From: Verrucomicrobiota bacterium
Lineage (GTDB): Bacteria; Verrucomicrobiota; Verrucomicrobiia; Chthoniobacterales; JAFAMB01
Assembly: GCA_019242435.1 (NCBI GenBank)
Contig: JAFAVN010000071.1
Location: 1 to 5,876, forward strand
Length of the DNA stretch: 5,876 nt
Direction of reading: 5' to 3'
Position numbers and translations under genes: made by a program. Below are positions 5,482 to 5,876 of this stretch, piece after piece. Every line of letters starts with the position of its first letter. Position 1 is the first letter of the stretch. The notes under the pieces are model-generated. The model was not told the origin of the DNA. It made no database searches and worked only from the letters and a program-made list of their open reading frames with translations.

Positions 5482-5748
5482 ACCGGCTGAACATCCAGCT
5501 CGGCTTTGGGCTCCCAAGAAGCCATAACTTAGGAAGCCTGTGGCAGAGTGTCTGTGGGGATTTTGCGGATTCTGTAGGGATTTTGCGCGAAAAACACAGC
5601 AGTGGATCCAGATGGCTTTGTTTCAATTTTGCTGGTTTGGCGGTCTTGGAGAAGCTGAAAAATCGGCTTCCACTGCCGCTGCCGCCTCATATTCTGCTCG
5701 GGAGAGGTTTGCAGGGATACGAAACTAAGAGGGAACGCCTGGAGCGTG
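5482..5748. other. Intergenic region without a recognised gene
   Basis: Apart from the 20-bp repeat nothing functional was identified. Open frames cover it on both strands (5366-5626 minus and 5540-5728 plus), but both are short and low-complexity and show no domain, signal peptide or ribosome binding site. The plus-strand frame ends in an Ala/Ser-rich stretch. A decayed gene remnant cannot be excluded. Confidence 0.45.
5551..5590 (+). repeat. Two-copy 20-bp direct tandem repeat
   Basis: Two adjacent 20-base blocks begin at 5551 and 5571 and share 16 of 20 bases, with the core gggattttgcg identical in both. No arms or target-site features are visible. It may be a small replication-slippage duplication in non-coding DNA. 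Confidence 0.6.
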
Positions 5749-5876
5749 CCTCGCTTGCGAGGCCGACATCCCAGCGACCTCTCTCGACCCTTGCCTCGCT
5801 TGCGAGGCCGACATCCCAGCGACCTCTCTCGACCCTTGCCCTCGCTTGCGAGGCCGACATCCCAGCGACCTCTCTC
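5749..5876 (+). repeat. 45-46 bp tandem repeat array with CUUG-loop hairpins, running off the right edge
   Basis: The motif cctcgcttgcgagg begins at 5749, 5794 and 5840, giving units of 45 and 46 bp; the third is cut by the window end. Units look identical apart from one extra C before the third copy. Each unit has the stem cctcg/cgagg closed by a cttg loop, that is G(CUUG)C in RNA, a known stable tetraloop. The rest of the unit (ccgacatcccagcgacctct and a short tail) is also conserved, so there are no CRISPR-like spacers. The total copy number cannot be seen. Confidence 0.88.

Noticed and set aside
5366..5626. 86-codon minus-strand open frame ahead of the alcohol dehydrogenase
   Set aside because: It overlaps the dehydrogenase start and contains the terminator-like hairpin; composition is not protein-like and no domain is visible.
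5749..5876. CRISPR array with a palindromic repeat
   Set aside because: The sequence between the palindromes is identical in each unit, so it is a plain tandem repeat.

Overview
The window reads as a piece of a moderately GC-rich bacterial chromosome. All five recognisable genes lie on the minus strand and all encode oxidoreductases, separated by long intergenic stretches that carry repeats. A soil or rhizosphere heterotroph fits the content: an aerobic CO dehydrogenase-type operon plus NADPH-type carbonyl reductases. The loose gene spacing and intergenic repeat families would suit Acidobacteriota, but that assignment is an impression and not proven here.

Left part (1-1903): a three-gene molybdenum hydroxylase operon read right to left in the order coxM (FAD subunit), coxS (two [2Fe-2S] clusters), coxL (molybdopterin subunit, cut by the window's left edge after 162 residues). 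The order M-S-L and the close resemblance of all three proteins to the Oligotropha CO dehydrogenase subunits (recalled, not aligned by program) favour form I aerobic CO dehydrogenase. The diagnostic active-site loop of CoxL lies outside the window. Electrons would pass from the Mo site in CoxL through the two CoxS clusters to FAD in CoxM. A candidate sigma70-type promoter sits about 145 bp upstream of coxM, and its leader contains two palindromes.

Middle (1904-2889): about 1 kb without a credible gene. It is dominated by a 93-bp tandem repeat array (2482-2868, plus an inverted partial copy at 2245-2313) whose units carry 9-bp inverted arms. The array stops just short of the stop codon of an aldo/keto reductase gene (2890-3888). 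That gene has a palindrome overlapping a possible promoter.

Right part (3889-5876): a 425-bp gap holds a good intrinsic terminator (4221-4241) for the next gene, a YahK/cinnamyl-alcohol-dehydrogenase-type zinc alcohol dehydrogenase (4314-5369). Beyond it are about 500 bp with no convincing gene: a terminator-like hairpin, a two-copy 20-bp repeat, and a second tandem array of 45-46 bp units carrying a CUUG-tetraloop hairpin that runs off the right edge.

The aldo/keto reductase and the alcohol dehydrogenase both probably reduce aldehydes or ketones with NADPH, but a terminator separates them, so they are neighbours rather than a proven operon. The least explained parts are the two repeat arrays. 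No defence system, phage, transposase or biosynthetic cluster was recognised.
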